Part shown: positions 18,574-26,329 of the stretch, piece after piece
How the letters are laid out: each line of letters starts with the position of its first letter
Position numbering within the stretch: position 1 is the first letter of the stretch
Assembly (NCBI RefSeq): GCF_031844705.1
Contig: NZ_CP134609.1
Coordinates: 5,828,001-5,892,000 of the forward strand
Source: Streptomyces sp. ITFR-16
GTDB lineage: Bacteria > Actinomycetota > Actinomycetes > Streptomycetales > Streptomycetaceae
Direction of reading: 5' to 3'
Length of the DNA: 64,000 bases
Translations under genes and position numbers: made by a program
Notes under the pieces: generated by a model
Database searches by the model: none
Told to the model about the DNA's origin: nothing
What the model saw: the letters and a program-made list of their open reading frames with translations, nothing else

Positions 18574-20142
18574 TCAGCTGCGGTAGCCGACGACTGTCAT
18601 CATGCCCGCCTCCGCGTGGTACAGGTTGTGGCAGTGCAGCATCCACAGCCCCGGGTTGTCGGCGTCGAAGTCCACCGTCAGCGACTGCCGGGGCAGCACG
18701 ATCGCGGTGTCCTTGCGGGCCCCGGCGGCGCCCCCGGCCAGCGCGAAGGTGTGCCCGTGCAGATGGACCGGGTGCCACATCGCGGTCGGGTTCCGGAACT
18801 CCATCCGGACCCGCTCCCCGGCCTGCACCGGATGGCGCTGGTCGGCGGTGTACGGCTTGCCGTCGAAGGCCCAGTCGTACGCCTCCATCGACCCCGTCAG
18901 CCGGATCCGCACCGTCCGGTCGGGCTCCCCGGCCGCCAGCGCGACGGACGCGTCCGGAGCCAGCCGGTCGGCGGTCACCAGCTCGCCGTCCAGCTCCTTC
19001 GGCCGTGCGGAGGCCTTGGGCGCCGTGCCGCCCCCGGTGCGCAGCAGGGCCATCGTGGCGGCGTCCTTGCCCTCGGCCAGCGCGGTCAGGGGGAACACCC
19101 CGTCGCCTGCGGTGACCAGCACGTCGTAGCGCTCGCCCATCCCGAGCAGCAGGGCGTCGGTCCCGGTGTGCCGGACCGGGAAGCCGTCGGTGTGCGTGAC
19201 GGTCATCCGGTGGCCGCCGAGCGCGATCCGGAAGGCGGTGTCGCCGCCCGCGTTGATGATCCGCAGCCGGATACGGTCCCCGGGCGCGGCCGTGAAGACG
19301 GAAGGATCGTCGCCGGTACGCCCGTTCACCAGGTAGTACGGGTAGGCCACGTCCCCGGCGTCCCCGCCCAGCAGCTCGCTGGTGGCGCCCATCAGCATGC
19401 GCGAGGGGCCACCGGCGGCCGACGGTGTCGCGGGCATGGCGTGCCCGCTGTGGCCGCCGTTGCCGCCGGTCAGTTCGTCGAGCACCGCGTCGGGGGTGGA
19501 GCCGTCCACCCCGTCGAGCCAGTCGTCCAGGACGACGACCCACTCCTTGTCGTACGACAGGGGCTCCCTCGGGTCGTCGACGATCAGCGGCGCGTAGAGC
19601 CCCCGGTCCAGCTGGACGCCCGAGTGCGGGTGGAACCAGTAGGTGCCGGGGTCCGGCACGGTGAACCGGTACGTGAAGTCGGCGCCCGGTTCGACGGCCC
19701 GCTGGGTCAGGCCGGGCACGCCGTCCATGTCGTTGCGCAGGGCGAGCCCGTGCCAGTGCATCGAGGTCGACTGCGGGAGGTGGTTGGCGAGGGTGAGGGC
19801 GAGCGTGTCCCCGGCGGTGACCCGCACCTCCTTGCCGGGCAGCCGGTCCCCGTACGCCCAGGAGCTGACGGTACGGCCGCCGCCGAGGTCGAGCCGGGTG
19901 GCGGTCGCGGTGAGGGAGACCTTGCGCTCGGGGCCGGTGCCCCGGCGCCGTTCGGCGGCGACGACCTCCGGTCCTGCGGGGTCGACATAGCCCTCGGGGG
20001 GCGTGGTGCCGGCGGGCGCCCCGTGGTTCATGGCGGAGTGGTCCGACGCGGTGCCGCGCCCGGCGCAGGCGGCGAGGGCTCCGGTACCGGCGAGGGCGAG
20101 CGAGGCGCCGAGAACGGCGCGGCGGGTGGGCTGAGCGGACAT
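18574..20142 (-). CDS. multicopper oxidase, Tat-exported lipoprotein
   Basis: This 522-residue oxidase couples one-electron substrate or cuprous-ion oxidation to reduction of oxygen to water at the cell surface. The N-terminus has twin arginines (R7-R8) and a lipobox ending at C26 (LAAC), indicating folded export and lipid anchoring. All copper motifs are visible: HWHG at 129-132, FHPHSG at 170-175, HPVHLHGH at 457-464 and HCHNLYH at 503-509 with axial M514. A Met/His-rich stretch (about residues 36-40) follows the lipobox. The ATG at 20142 lies 73 bases after a His/Met-rich membrane protein gene, and both probably share a promoter with a CsoR-like box. A copper-detoxifying role is inferred. 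Confidence 0.93.
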   Translation of the reverse strand: MSAQPTRRAVLGASLALAGTGALAACAGRGTASDHSAMNHGAPAGTTPPEGYVDPAGPEVVAAERRRGTGPERKVSLTATATRLDLGGGRTVSSWAYGDRLPGKEVRVTAGDTLALTLANHLPQSTSMHWHGLALRNDMDGVPGLTQRAVEPGADFTYRFTVPDPGTYWFHPHSGVQLDRGLYAPLIVDDPREPLSYDKEWVVVLDDWLDGVDGSTPDAVLDELTGGNGGHSGHAMPATPSAAGGPSRMLMGATSELLGGDAGDVAYPYYLVNGRTGDDPSVFTAAPGDRIRLRIINAGGDTAFRIALGGHRMTVTHTDGFPVRHTGTDALLLGMGERYDVLVTAGDGVFPLTALAEGKDAATMALLRTGGGTAPKASARPKELDGELVTADRLAPDASVALAAGEPDRTVRIRLTGSMEAYDWAFDGKPYTADQRHPVQAGERVRMEFRNPTAMWHPVHLHGHTFALAGGAAGARKDTAIVLPRQSLTVDFDADNPGLWMLHCHNLYHAEAGMMTVVGYRS

Positions 20143-20215
20143 GACTGAGTGCACCTCATGGTGTGGGTGGTCGGTGTGAGCGCGGTGCTCAGGGCGGACG
20201 GGGGCGCGGTTGCGC

Positions 20216-20617
20216 CTATATCCGCAGGACCGACAGACCGATGAGGGCGGCCTTGCGGGGCCGGGGCGGGGGCACGCGTACGGCTGGGGCCGCGCCGGCT
20301 CCCGGCAGGGGGCCGACGGCCCGGCGCGTCGCCGGGACCAGCAGCAGCACGGTGAGCAGGGCGAGACCCCAGACGCCCAGCACGGCGAGACAGACGGCCA
20401 GGGGGTCCATGCCGTGCGGGGGCGCGGCGGGGTGGTGGGGTGCGGCGGCCCCGGCCGCCGGGTCCGACGGCATCTGCGGGGCCGATGCCACCGTGCCGCT
20501 GTGCTCCGGTGCGTGGTCGGCGGCCGGGTGCCCGACCGTGTGCATGGTGAAGATCCCGAAGAGCAGCGCGGCGAACAGCAGCAGCCGCCCGTACCTCGCA
20601 CTCCTGGTCCCCGACAT
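20216..20617 (-). CDS. His/Met-rich small membrane protein (DUF6153-like)
   Basis: This 133-residue protein has two hydrophobic helices (about residues 12-30 and 72-93). The loop between them holds MHTVGHPAADHAPEHSG and later APHHPAAPPHGMDP, potential copper ligands. The assignment to DUF6153 is from memory of similar Streptomyces proteins. The ATG at 20615-20617 is chosen over a GTG three codons upstream because GGGGGTAGGG then lies eight bases away. It is followed by the multicopper oxidase gene on the same strand. Its proposed role in copper handling rests on composition and context only. Confidence 0.7.
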   Translation of the reverse strand: MSGTRSARYGRLLLFAALLFGIFTMHTVGHPAADHAPEHSGTVASAPQMPSDPAAGAAAPHHPAAPPHGMDPLAVCLAVLGVWGLALLTVLLLVPATRRAVGPLPGAGAAPAVRVPPPRPRKAALIGLSVLRI

Positions 20618-20628
20618 GGCGGCCACCC

Positions 20629-20643
20629 TACCCCCACCGGGTA
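20629..20643 (-). promoter_or_regulatory. CsoR-like inverted repeat
   Basis: TACCC at 20629-20633 and GGGTA at 20639-20643 form a 5-bp inverted repeat with a five-base spacer. This is close to the TACCC-N5-GGGTA pattern I recall for Streptomyces CsoR copper repressors. It lies 12 bases before the ATG of the His/Met-rich membrane protein, overlapping the expected transcription start, so occupancy should repress that gene and the oxidase behind it. Confidence 0.5.
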
Positions 20644-20713
20644 TACGAACGGCGGCGGCCCGCCGCCCCGCGCGCGGCGGGGGAGCGGGCCGTCGGGCCG
20701 TACGCCGTGCCGG

Positions 20714-21148
20714 TCAGCCCTGCGAGCTGCGGGAGTAGACCTTCTCCGCCCAGCCGGCGATCTGGTCCTCGGAGAGGTGCTGGGCGAGATCGGCCTCGCT
20801 GATCATGCCGATCAGTACCTTGTTCTCGACGACCGGCAGCCGGCGGATCTGGTGGGTCTGCATCTCCTCCAGCACCGCGTCCACGCCCGCGTCCGCCTCG
20901 ATCCAGCGCGGCGTGCCCTGCGCGAGGTCGCCCGCGGTGACCTTGGACGGGTCCCGGCCCATCGCCACACAGCCGACCACGATGTCGCGGTCCGTGAGAA
21001 TGCCGATCATCCGGTCCTGCCCGCCGTTGGCGGAGATGGGCAGCGCGCCGACGTTGTGCTCGCGCATCAGCTGGGCGGCGCGGTCGAGCGTCTCGTGCGC
21101 CGGGATCCAGGTGGCGCCGGAATGCATGATGTCCTTGGCGGTGGTCAT
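20714..21148 (-). CDS. tandem CBS-domain protein
   Basis: This 144-residue cytosolic protein is made of two CBS domains (about residues 5-60 and 73-130), with typical ends DIMHSGATWIPAHETLDRAA and GILTDRDIVVGCVA. CBS pairs bind adenine nucleotides and act as energy or redox sensors, but no effector domain is attached. AGGAGGAA before the ATG at 21146-21148 is a near-ideal ribosome site, suggesting high expression. It sits between the copper-group genes in the same orientation. Streptomyces have many such stand-alone CBS proteins, often stress-induced. Confidence 0.92.
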   Translation of the reverse strand: MTTAKDIMHSGATWIPAHETLDRAAQLMREHNVGALPISANGGQDRMIGILTDRDIVVGCVAMGRDPSKVTAGDLAQGTPRWIEADAGVDAVLEEMQTHQIRRLPVVENKVLIGMISEADLAQHLSEDQIAGWAEKVYSRSSQG

Positions 21149-21274
21149 GGGGGATTCCTCCTGCGTGCCGAAGGGCACTGCTGTACGGCCCCGAGCGAAC
21201 CCATCGTCATCGGCCTGTTCGGGGCGCGCGACCGCTATCACCCATTCGGGTGCATCCGCGGTGCGGGGGAACTC

Positions 21275-21997
21275 TCAGCCGTGGTCTCTGGGCTTCGCTC
21301 CGCGCTCGGCCAGCAGGTCGGCCATCGCGTCCAGCTCGGACTGCTGGGCCTCGGCCATGCCCCGGGCGAGCCGTTTCTCCGCCTTGACGCTGCACCGGTC
21401 CGCACAGCCCCGGGCCATGCCGATGCCGCCCTTGTGGTGGTCGGTCATCAGCTGGAGATACAGGATCTCGGCCTTCCTGCCACTGGCCCCGCGCAGCTGC
21501 TTCAGCTCGGTACGGGTGGCCATGCCGGGCATGAGGGCCCCGTCATGGGCCTGGAAGTTGTCGTCCATCCCCGGCATCCCGGCCATGTCGTGCCCGGCGT
21601 GCTCCCCGCCGGCCATCCAGGTCATCGGCTCCTGCCCGGCGGAGGTCTTCGGAAGCTCCCACAGATCCAGCCAGCCGAGCAGCATGCCCCGCTGGTTGGC
21701 CTGGGTGTTGGCGATGTCGTACGCGAGCCGGCGCACGTCCTCGTTCCGCGTGCGGTCGCGCACGATGAAGGACATCTCCACGGCCTGCTGATGGTGGACG
21801 GCCATGTCGCGGGCGAACCCGGCGTCCGCCGAATCCGTGGCCGGGGCGCGCGGGACGGAGACCGCGGCGTGGTGGTCCGTACCGCCGTCGTCCCGTGCGG
21901 AGGCGACCGTCGCGGCCCCCGCGAACAGCACGGCTGCGGCGACGGCGGAACCCGCCGCCCACCGGGTGCGCCGGGTGCGCTCCGATACGACGGTCAC
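21275..21997 (-). CDS. DUF305 domain protein, exported or membrane-anchored
   Basis: This 240-residue protein has a basic N-terminus and one hydrophobic segment (about residues 14-36) acting as signal or anchor. The DUF305 domain follows, with its hallmark histidine motifs DMAVHHQQAVEM and LMTDHHKGGIGMARG. A Met/His-rich loop lies between them (GEHAGHDMAGMPGMDD). Synechocystis CopM, a copper-binding periplasmic protein, has this domain, so metal binding is likely. The GTG start at 21995-21997 overlaps the upstream DUF3105 stop as GTGA, so both are translated together. The extracellular location is inferred from the N-terminal segment. Confidence 0.9.
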   Translation of the reverse strand: MTVVSERTRRTRWAAGSAVAAAVLFAGAATVASARDDGGTDHHAAVSVPRAPATDSADAGFARDMAVHHQQAVEMSFIVRDRTRNEDVRRLAYDIANTQANQRGMLLGWLDLWELPKTSAGQEPMTWMAGGEHAGHDMAGMPGMDDNFQAHDGALMPGMATRTELKQLRGASGRKAEILYLQLMTDHHKGGIGMARGCADRCSVKAEKRLARGMAEAQQSELDAMADLLAERGAKPRDHG

Positions 21998-22671
21998 GGG
22001 GCCGCCAGCCCGCCGGTGCACGCCGCACCCGGCTCGGGCGTCTGCGGGCCCTGCACGTACTTGGCGAAGAACTGCGCCACCCGGCGGTCGTCGGCACCGT
22101 CCACCGTGACCTGCTTGCCCCAGGCGCTCAGCATGATCGCGCCGGCCTGGTCCCTGTAGGGGCTCATCAGCGAGTACGGGGTCCCGGACACCCGCTCGGC
22201 GAGCTTGTCCACATCGGCGGCCGGGGCCTTGTCGGTGTACGTGACCCAGACCGAACCGTGCTCCAGCGCGTGCACGGCGTTCACGTCGGGGATGGCCTTT
22301 TTGTATACCTCGCCGTCGCAGTTCATCCAGACGGGACTGTGGTCACCGCCGACCGGAGGCTTCATCGGGTAGTCGACGGGGGTGGTGACGTGGTTGCGGG
22401 TCAGCTTCTTCGCGTCCCACGTCTTCTCGCCCTCGATCGGACCGGCGGCCAGATCCTTCTGCTCCTCGGCGGACCGCTTCGCGTCCTTCGCGTCGGCGGC
22501 CTTCTGGTCGGCCCTGGCCGAGGAACGGTCGAGCAGCGTGTACGTACCGAAGGTGACGAGACCTGCGACGACGACGGCGCTGAGGCTTATGGCCAGCACG
22601 CGGTTGCGGCGGTCGCGCACGCGGTCGGCCTTGCGCATCTGCTCTATGCGTGTCCTGCGGTCGTAGCTCAT
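21994..22671 (-). CDS. DUF3105 domain membrane protein
   Basis: This 225-residue protein has a basic cytosolic start (MSYDRRTRIEQMRKADRVRD), one transmembrane helix (about residues 26-48), an Ala/Lys-rich linker and an outward DUF3105 domain. That domain contains HVTTPVDYPMKPPVGGDHSPVWMNCDGEVY and VHALEHGSVWVTY; the conserved His and Cys could bind metal. Its function is not established. It is the first gene of a translationally coupled pair with the DUF305 gene, a pairing also known in other actinobacteria. A bulged hairpin lies 58 bases upstream. Confidence 0.88.
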   Translation of the reverse strand: MSYDRRTRIEQMRKADRVRDRRNRVLAISLSAVVVAGLVTFGTYTLLDRSSARADQKAADAKDAKRSAEEQKDLAAGPIEGEKTWDAKKLTRNHVTTPVDYPMKPPVGGDHSPVWMNCDGEVYKKAIPDVNAVHALEHGSVWVTYTDKAPAADVDKLAERVSGTPYSLMSPYRDQAGAIMLSAWGKQVTVDGADDRRVAQFFAKYVQGPQTPEPGAACTGGLAAP

Positions 22672-22728
22672 GTCGTGGGTCCTTCTGCGAAGGGGCGATG
22701 AGGGGACGTAACGGGCCTGGAAAGCGGT

Positions 22729-22769
22729 GTGCGCGGGGCAGTTGCGAGCCCGCCGCGCCCCACGCGCAC
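22729..22769 (-). other. bulged hairpin upstream of the DUF3105 gene
   Basis: GTGCGCG at 22729-22735 pairs with CGCGCAC at 22763-22769, extended by three G-C pairs beyond a bulged A. It lies in the 243-base divergent spacer between the DUF3105 gene and glnA2. It could be a 5' leader structure or a barrier between divergent promoters; nothing distinguishes these. Confidence 0.35.
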
Positions 22770-22914
22770 CATGGCCGACGATCGTAGTGGGTGGCCGAGT
22801 GCTCCATCTCACGTCGGGTGCGTAATCTGGGGGAAATCCGGGGTCGTGATACTGGAGTCTCTCCCCAGCCCCGGGAGGTGATGCACGGACCGTCTGAACT
22901 GCAAGGATGTGGCT

Positions 22915-24276
22915 ATGGACAAGCAGCAGGAATTCGTCCTCAGGACACTCGAGGAGCGCGACATCCGGTTCGTTCGGCTGTGGTTCACCGACGTGCTCGG
23001 TTACCTCAAGTCCGTGGCCGTCGCCCCCGCCGAGCTGGAACAGGCGTTTGACGAGGGGATCGGCTTCGACGGCTCGGCCATCGAGGGCTTCGCCCGGGTG
23101 TACGAGTCGGACATGATCGCCAAGCCGGACCCGGGCACCTTCCAGATCCTGCCGTGGCGCGCGGAGGCTCCGGGCACCGCGCGGATGTTCTGCGACATCC
23201 TGATGCCGGACGGCTCGCCGTCCTTCGCGGACCCGCGCTACGTACTGAAGCGCATCCTCGCCAAGACCTCCGACCTCGGCTTCACCTTCTACACCCACCC
23301 CGAGATCGAGTTCTTCCTCCTGAAGAACAAGCCGGTCGACGGCACCCGCCCGACCCCGGCGGACAGCTCGGGCTACTTCGACCACACCCCGCAGAACGTG
23401 GGCATGGACTTCCGCCGTCAGGCGATCACGATGCTCGAATCGATGGGCATCTCGGTGGAGTTCAGCCACCACGAGGGTGCTCCGGGCCAGCAGGAGATCG
23501 ACCTGCGGTACGCGGACGCGCTCTCCACGGCCGACAACATCATGACCTTCCGCCTGGTCATGAAGCAGGTCGCGCTGGAGCAGGGCGTCCAGGCGACCTT
23601 CATGCCGAAGCCGTTCTCGGAGTACCCCGGCTCGGGCATGCACACCCACCTCTCCCTCTTCGAGGGCGACCGCAACGCGTTCTACGAGTCCGGCGCGGAG
23701 TACCAGCTCTCCAAGGTCGGCCGCTCCTTCATCGCGGGCCTGCTGCGGCACGCGGCGGAGATCTCGGCGGTCACCAACCAGTGGGTCAACTCCTACAAGC
23801 GCATCTGGGGCGGCTCCTCCCGCGCCGCAGGCGCCGGCGGCGAGGCCCCCTCGTACATCTGCTGGGGCCACAACAACCGCTCGGCCCTGATCCGCGTCCC
23901 GATGTACAAGCCCGGCAAGACGGGCTCGGCCCGCGTGGAGGTCCGCTCCATCGACTCCGGCGCCAACCCCTACCTCACCTACGCGGTCCTCCTGGCCGCG
24001 GGCCTCAAGGGCATCGAGGAGGGCTACGAACTCCCGGCCGGCGCCGACGACGACGTCTGGGCCCTCTCCGACGCGGAGCGCCGCGCGATGGGCATCGAAC
24101 CCCTCCCGCAGAACCTCGGCGAGGCGATCTCCCTGATGGAGAAGAGCGAACTGGTCGCCGAAACCCTGGGCGAGCACGTCTTCGACTTCTTCCTCCGCAA
24201 CAAGAAGCAGGAGTGGGAGGAGTACCGCAGCGAGGTGACGGCTTTCGAGCTGAAGAACCTGCTGCCGGTGCTGTAG
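22915..24276 (+). CDS. glnA2: glutamine synthetase homologue of the GlnA2 type (probable gamma-glutamylpolyamine synthetase)
   Basis: This 453-residue enzyme has a type I glutamine synthetase fold. Motifs include GIGFDGSAIEGFARV, metal ligands in FYTHPEIEFFL, the ATP segment MPKPFSEYPGSGMHTHLSLF and NPYLTYAVLLAAG. The sequence closely resembles Streptomyces GlnA2 (recalled). That protein has been reported to glutamylate polyamines rather than make glutamine. The canonical adenylylation motif NLYDLPPEE is replaced by GYELPAGADD, so control by GlnE is doubtful. The ATG at 22915 has AAGG eight bases upstream; an in-frame GTG two codons earlier is less well placed. It is divergent from the DUF3105 pair and ends at a strong terminator. 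Confidence 0.9.
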   Translation: MDKQQEFVLRTLEERDIRFVRLWFTDVLGYLKSVAVAPAELEQAFDEGIGFDGSAIEGFARVYESDMIAKPDPGTFQILPWRAEAPGTARMFCDILMPDGSPSFADPRYVLKRILAKTSDLGFTFYTHPEIEFFLLKNKPVDGTRPTPADSSGYFDHTPQNVGMDFRRQAITMLESMGISVEFSHHEGAPGQQEIDLRYADALSTADNIMTFRLVMKQVALEQGVQATFMPKPFSEYPGSGMHTHLSLFEGDRNAFYESGAEYQLSKVGRSFIAGLLRHAAEISAVTNQWVNSYKRIWGGSSRAAGAGGEAPSYICWGHNNRSALIRVPMYKPGKTGSARVEVRSIDSGANPYLTYAVLLAAGLKGIEEGYELPAGADDDVWALSDAERRAMGIEPLPQNLGEAISLMEKSELVAETLGEHVFDFFLRNKKQEWEEYRSEVTAFELKNLLPVL

Positions 24277-24300
24277 GCGCGGCGCGCCATTGCGGCTTCA

Positions 24301-24339
24301 CCGGTGGGGCCCACGGCTTAAGGCTGTGGGCCCCACCGG
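24301..24339. terminator. strong terminator after glnA2
   Basis: CCGGTGGGGCCCAC at 24301-24314 pairs perfectly with 24326-24339. One mismatch and two more pairs close a short AT-containing loop. It lies between convergent genes and has no U-tract. Confidence 0.8.
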
Positions 24340-24348
24340 CGTCCGGGC

Positions 24349-24783
24349 TCAGCCCTCACTCCTCGCGCCCGGCGGCACCAGGGCATGCCCCCCGTCACGA
24401 AAGACGAAGGCGGTCGGCTCCGTGCCGAACTCGTGGCGCAGATGACCCCCGTATCCCGGGACGGCGACGTGCGGTGCCACCAGCGCCAGCAGGGCGTCGA
24501 GCATCAGGAGATTGTCATCCACCCCGTAATTCCGGGCGAAGAGTTCCCACAGGGGGCGGTCCAGCCCGTCCGCCATCTCCGCTTCCCGCAGGATCGCCAC
24601 GTCGCCGCCGGGCAGACGGGAGTGAGAGGACACCGGGAACAGCGGCCAGGGGTGTTCCTCCTCGTCGAGCTCCTCGGGACAATCGGCGGCCAGGCCCAGA
24701 TGCCAGCGCAGGGCGGCGAGCGCGGACTCGGGCAGGTCGCCGCGCAGGAAGCAGGACAGGACGATCTCGTAGCGGTCACTCAT
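24349..24783 (-). CDS. hypothetical acidic protein
   Basis: This 144-residue soluble protein is not recognised. It starts MSDRYEIVLSCFLRGDLPE, where the LRGDLP segment and the predicted strand suggest a small alpha/beta domain. It then has an acidic run (EELDEEEHPWPLFP) and a helical middle (DNLLMLDALLALVAPHV). Similar proteins of this size occur in Streptomyces without known function. The ATG at 24781-24783 is preferred to an upstream in-frame ATG that would add MGAFILPA. It is convergent with glnA2 and lies 63 bases after the APH-like gene on the same strand. Confidence 0.65.
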   Translation of the reverse strand: MSDRYEIVLSCFLRGDLPESALAALRWHLGLAADCPEELDEEEHPWPLFPVSSHSRLPGGDVAILREAEMADGLDRPLWELFARNYGVDDNLLMLDALLALVAPHVAVPGYGGHLRHEFGTEPTAFVFRDGGHALVPPGARSEG

Positions 24784-24846
24784 GGCGGGCAGTATGAACG
24801 CGCCCACTGACAGCGTCGGCTGTGCGAGGGGGCGCGGGCATCCTGT

Positions 24847-25662
24847 TCATTCGCGGTGCCCGTGCCAAGCCGCAGCGGCGGTCGCCAGACGCAGCGTCCA
24901 CGCGTCGGGGTCCGCACCACTGATCTCGGCCCAGACGTTGCGGTTGGCGGCGGCGAAGGCGGTGATGCCCTCGGGCGGGGCCGTGTGCCAGGCGGGCACC
25001 TTCGACGCCCATCGCTCGGCGGCGGTCGGCGTGTGTCCGGAGGCGATGAGCCAGATGACCCAGTAGCCGGCGTTGAGCCAGGCGGCTCCGCGTGTGGCCC
25101 ATGCCCAGTCGACCAGGCGTGCCCGATCGCCCTGCGGTGACTGGTCGTTGACGAGGACGTTGGTGTTGTTGAGGTCGGTGTGCAGGAGGTGGTCACCGGC
25201 GAAGAAGCGGAGGTCGTCGGGGGTGGCCGCGTAACGCTCCAGGCGTTGTTCGGCGTGGCGCAGCTCGATGTCCGGGCAGGGGGTGCGGCCCAGCCGGCGC
25301 AGGAGGGCGGCGACTTCGGGGAGATCGGCGGAGCCGGGGGCGTAGTCGGCGTGGCGGCCGTCCATGGCCTCGAAGCCGAGGAGATCCCATCCGGCGGTCT
25401 CGACACGCCAGCGCAGGGCGGGGGCGATCTCTCTGATGAAGGGAGCGATCTCGGCCTCTCGGCGCTGGGTCCAGGCGCGAGGGTGGCCGGCGCGCAGGCC
25501 CTTGATGTGCCAGGTGCCGGTGACGGAAGTGACCCGGGCAGCGACCTCACTGTTGAAGCCCGCACTCGCCTCCACGACCTCAAGGAGGGGGCCGGTGTGC
25601 TGCTCGACGGCGGCGCGTACGGGGGAGGGCAGCCGGTCGAGGTGGGTACGGGTGGTGGCCAT
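24847..25662 (-). CDS. aminoglycoside phosphotransferase-family kinase
   Basis: This 271-residue protein has the APH/choline kinase fold. The catalytic loop reads HTDLNNTNVLV, matching HxDxxxxN, and the metal-binding segment is LVDWAWATRG. The N-lobe is abbreviated: a glycine-poor loop at ASAGFNSEVAARV and a possible lysine in TWHIKGLR. The substrate is unknown; such stand-alone Streptomyces kinases may act on antibiotics, sugars or amino alcohols. The ATG gives MATTRTHLDRLPSPVRAAV, a usual start. It is divergent from the Nudix gene. This stretch, to about 26.3 kb, looks patchy and accessory. Confidence 0.82.
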   Translation of the reverse strand: MATTRTHLDRLPSPVRAAVEQHTGPLLEVVEASAGFNSEVAARVTSVTGTWHIKGLRAGHPRAWTQRREAEIAPFIREIAPALRWRVETAGWDLLGFEAMDGRHADYAPGSADLPEVAALLRRLGRTPCPDIELRHAEQRLERYAATPDDLRFFAGDHLLHTDLNNTNVLVNDQSPQGDRARLVDWAWATRGAAWLNAGYWVIWLIASGHTPTAAERWASKVPAWHTAPPEGITAFAAANRNVWAEISGADPDAWTLRLATAAAAWHGHRE

Positions 25663-25736
25663 GGGGCGTCACCTTTCCACGCGGACAGTGGTGCGACCCG
25701 CATTCTGGGAGCACGTACCAGGTCCGCTTCGGTTCC

Positions 25737-26141
25737 TTGTCGCTGGAGCCGCAAGGGGAGGACGGCCGGGTGCTCACGACAAGGCGCGCCGACAACGGGA
25801 CGTGGGAGCCGCCCGGGGGTGTGCTCGAACTGGCCGAGACTCCGGAGGACGGTGTCCGTCGCGAGGTCTACGAGGAGACCGGCGTCAAGGTGCAGGTGGA
25901 CCGCTTGACGGGGGTCTACAAGAACACGTCCCGGGGCGTCGTCGCCCTGGTCTTCCGCTGCCGTGCCGAAGGAGGGCACGAGCAACTGTCGGACGAGACA
26001 ACGGCAGTTGAGTGGCTGACCCCGGAGGAGACGATCAGCCGCATGGCCGAGGTCTTCGCTGTCCGGGTCACCGATGCGCTGCTGGACGGTGCACCCCGGG
26101 TGCGCTCACACGACGGCAGGAAGCTTGCCTCTCATCCGTGA
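25737..26141 (+). CDS. Nudix hydrolase, possibly 5'-truncated
   Basis: This is a 134-residue hydrolase of nucleoside diphosphate-linked compounds. The Nudix box is complete: GVLELAE, seven residues, then REVYEETGV. It is preceded by the usual RRADNGTWEPPGG. The N-terminal strand normally found before GRVL is missing or degraded; no ATG or GTG lies in frame upstream, and the only nearby start is TTG 25737. The gene may use that rare start, or its 5' end may have been lost or frameshifted. Its stop overlaps a GTG of a small downstream frame as GTGA. Confidence 0.75.
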   Translation: MSLEPQGEDGRVLTTRRADNGTWEPPGGVLELAETPEDGVRREVYEETGVKVQVDRLTGVYKNTSRGVVALVFRCRAEGGHEQLSDETTAVEWLTPEETISRMAEVFAVRVTDALLDGAPRVRSHDGRKLASHP

Positions 26142-26308
26142 GCCCGTGTGGAATCGCCCCCGGCGCGGGCGGCCGACGGTTCCGGGAGGTCCGTGAGCAC
26201 TTCGAGGACCCGAAGCCCGGCTATGTCGCCGACTGGGCCGATCTGCCGGACTGGCAGCGGGAGACCGATGCCGACATCTTCGAGGCCGTCGAGGCGGCCG
26301 TCGGCTGA
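26138..26308 (+). CDS. small acidic protein coupled to the Nudix gene, or a gene fragment
   Basis: This 56-residue frame starts with GTG at 26138, overlapping the Nudix stop. Its C-terminal half, GYVADWADLPDWQRETDADI, looks protein-like and resembles the ends of small Streptomyces proteins of unknown function. The first dozen residues (SPCGIAPGAGG) are less convincing. It is either a coupled small protein or the 3' remnant of a longer gene whose start was lost. It is convergent with the VOC gene, with 21 bases between stops. Confidence 0.45.
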   Translation: MSPCGIAPGAGGRRFREVREHFEDPKPGYVADWADLPDWQRETDADIFEAVEAAVG

Positions 26309-26329
26309 TCGGCGGGAGGGTGGGGCCGG

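Noticed and set aside
22881..23051. Upstream frame starting ATG after GGGAGGTG, overlapping the glnA2 start
   Set aside because: The ribosome site is only about two bases from the ATG, too close for efficient initiation, and the frame has no coding character beyond being a shadow of glnA2.
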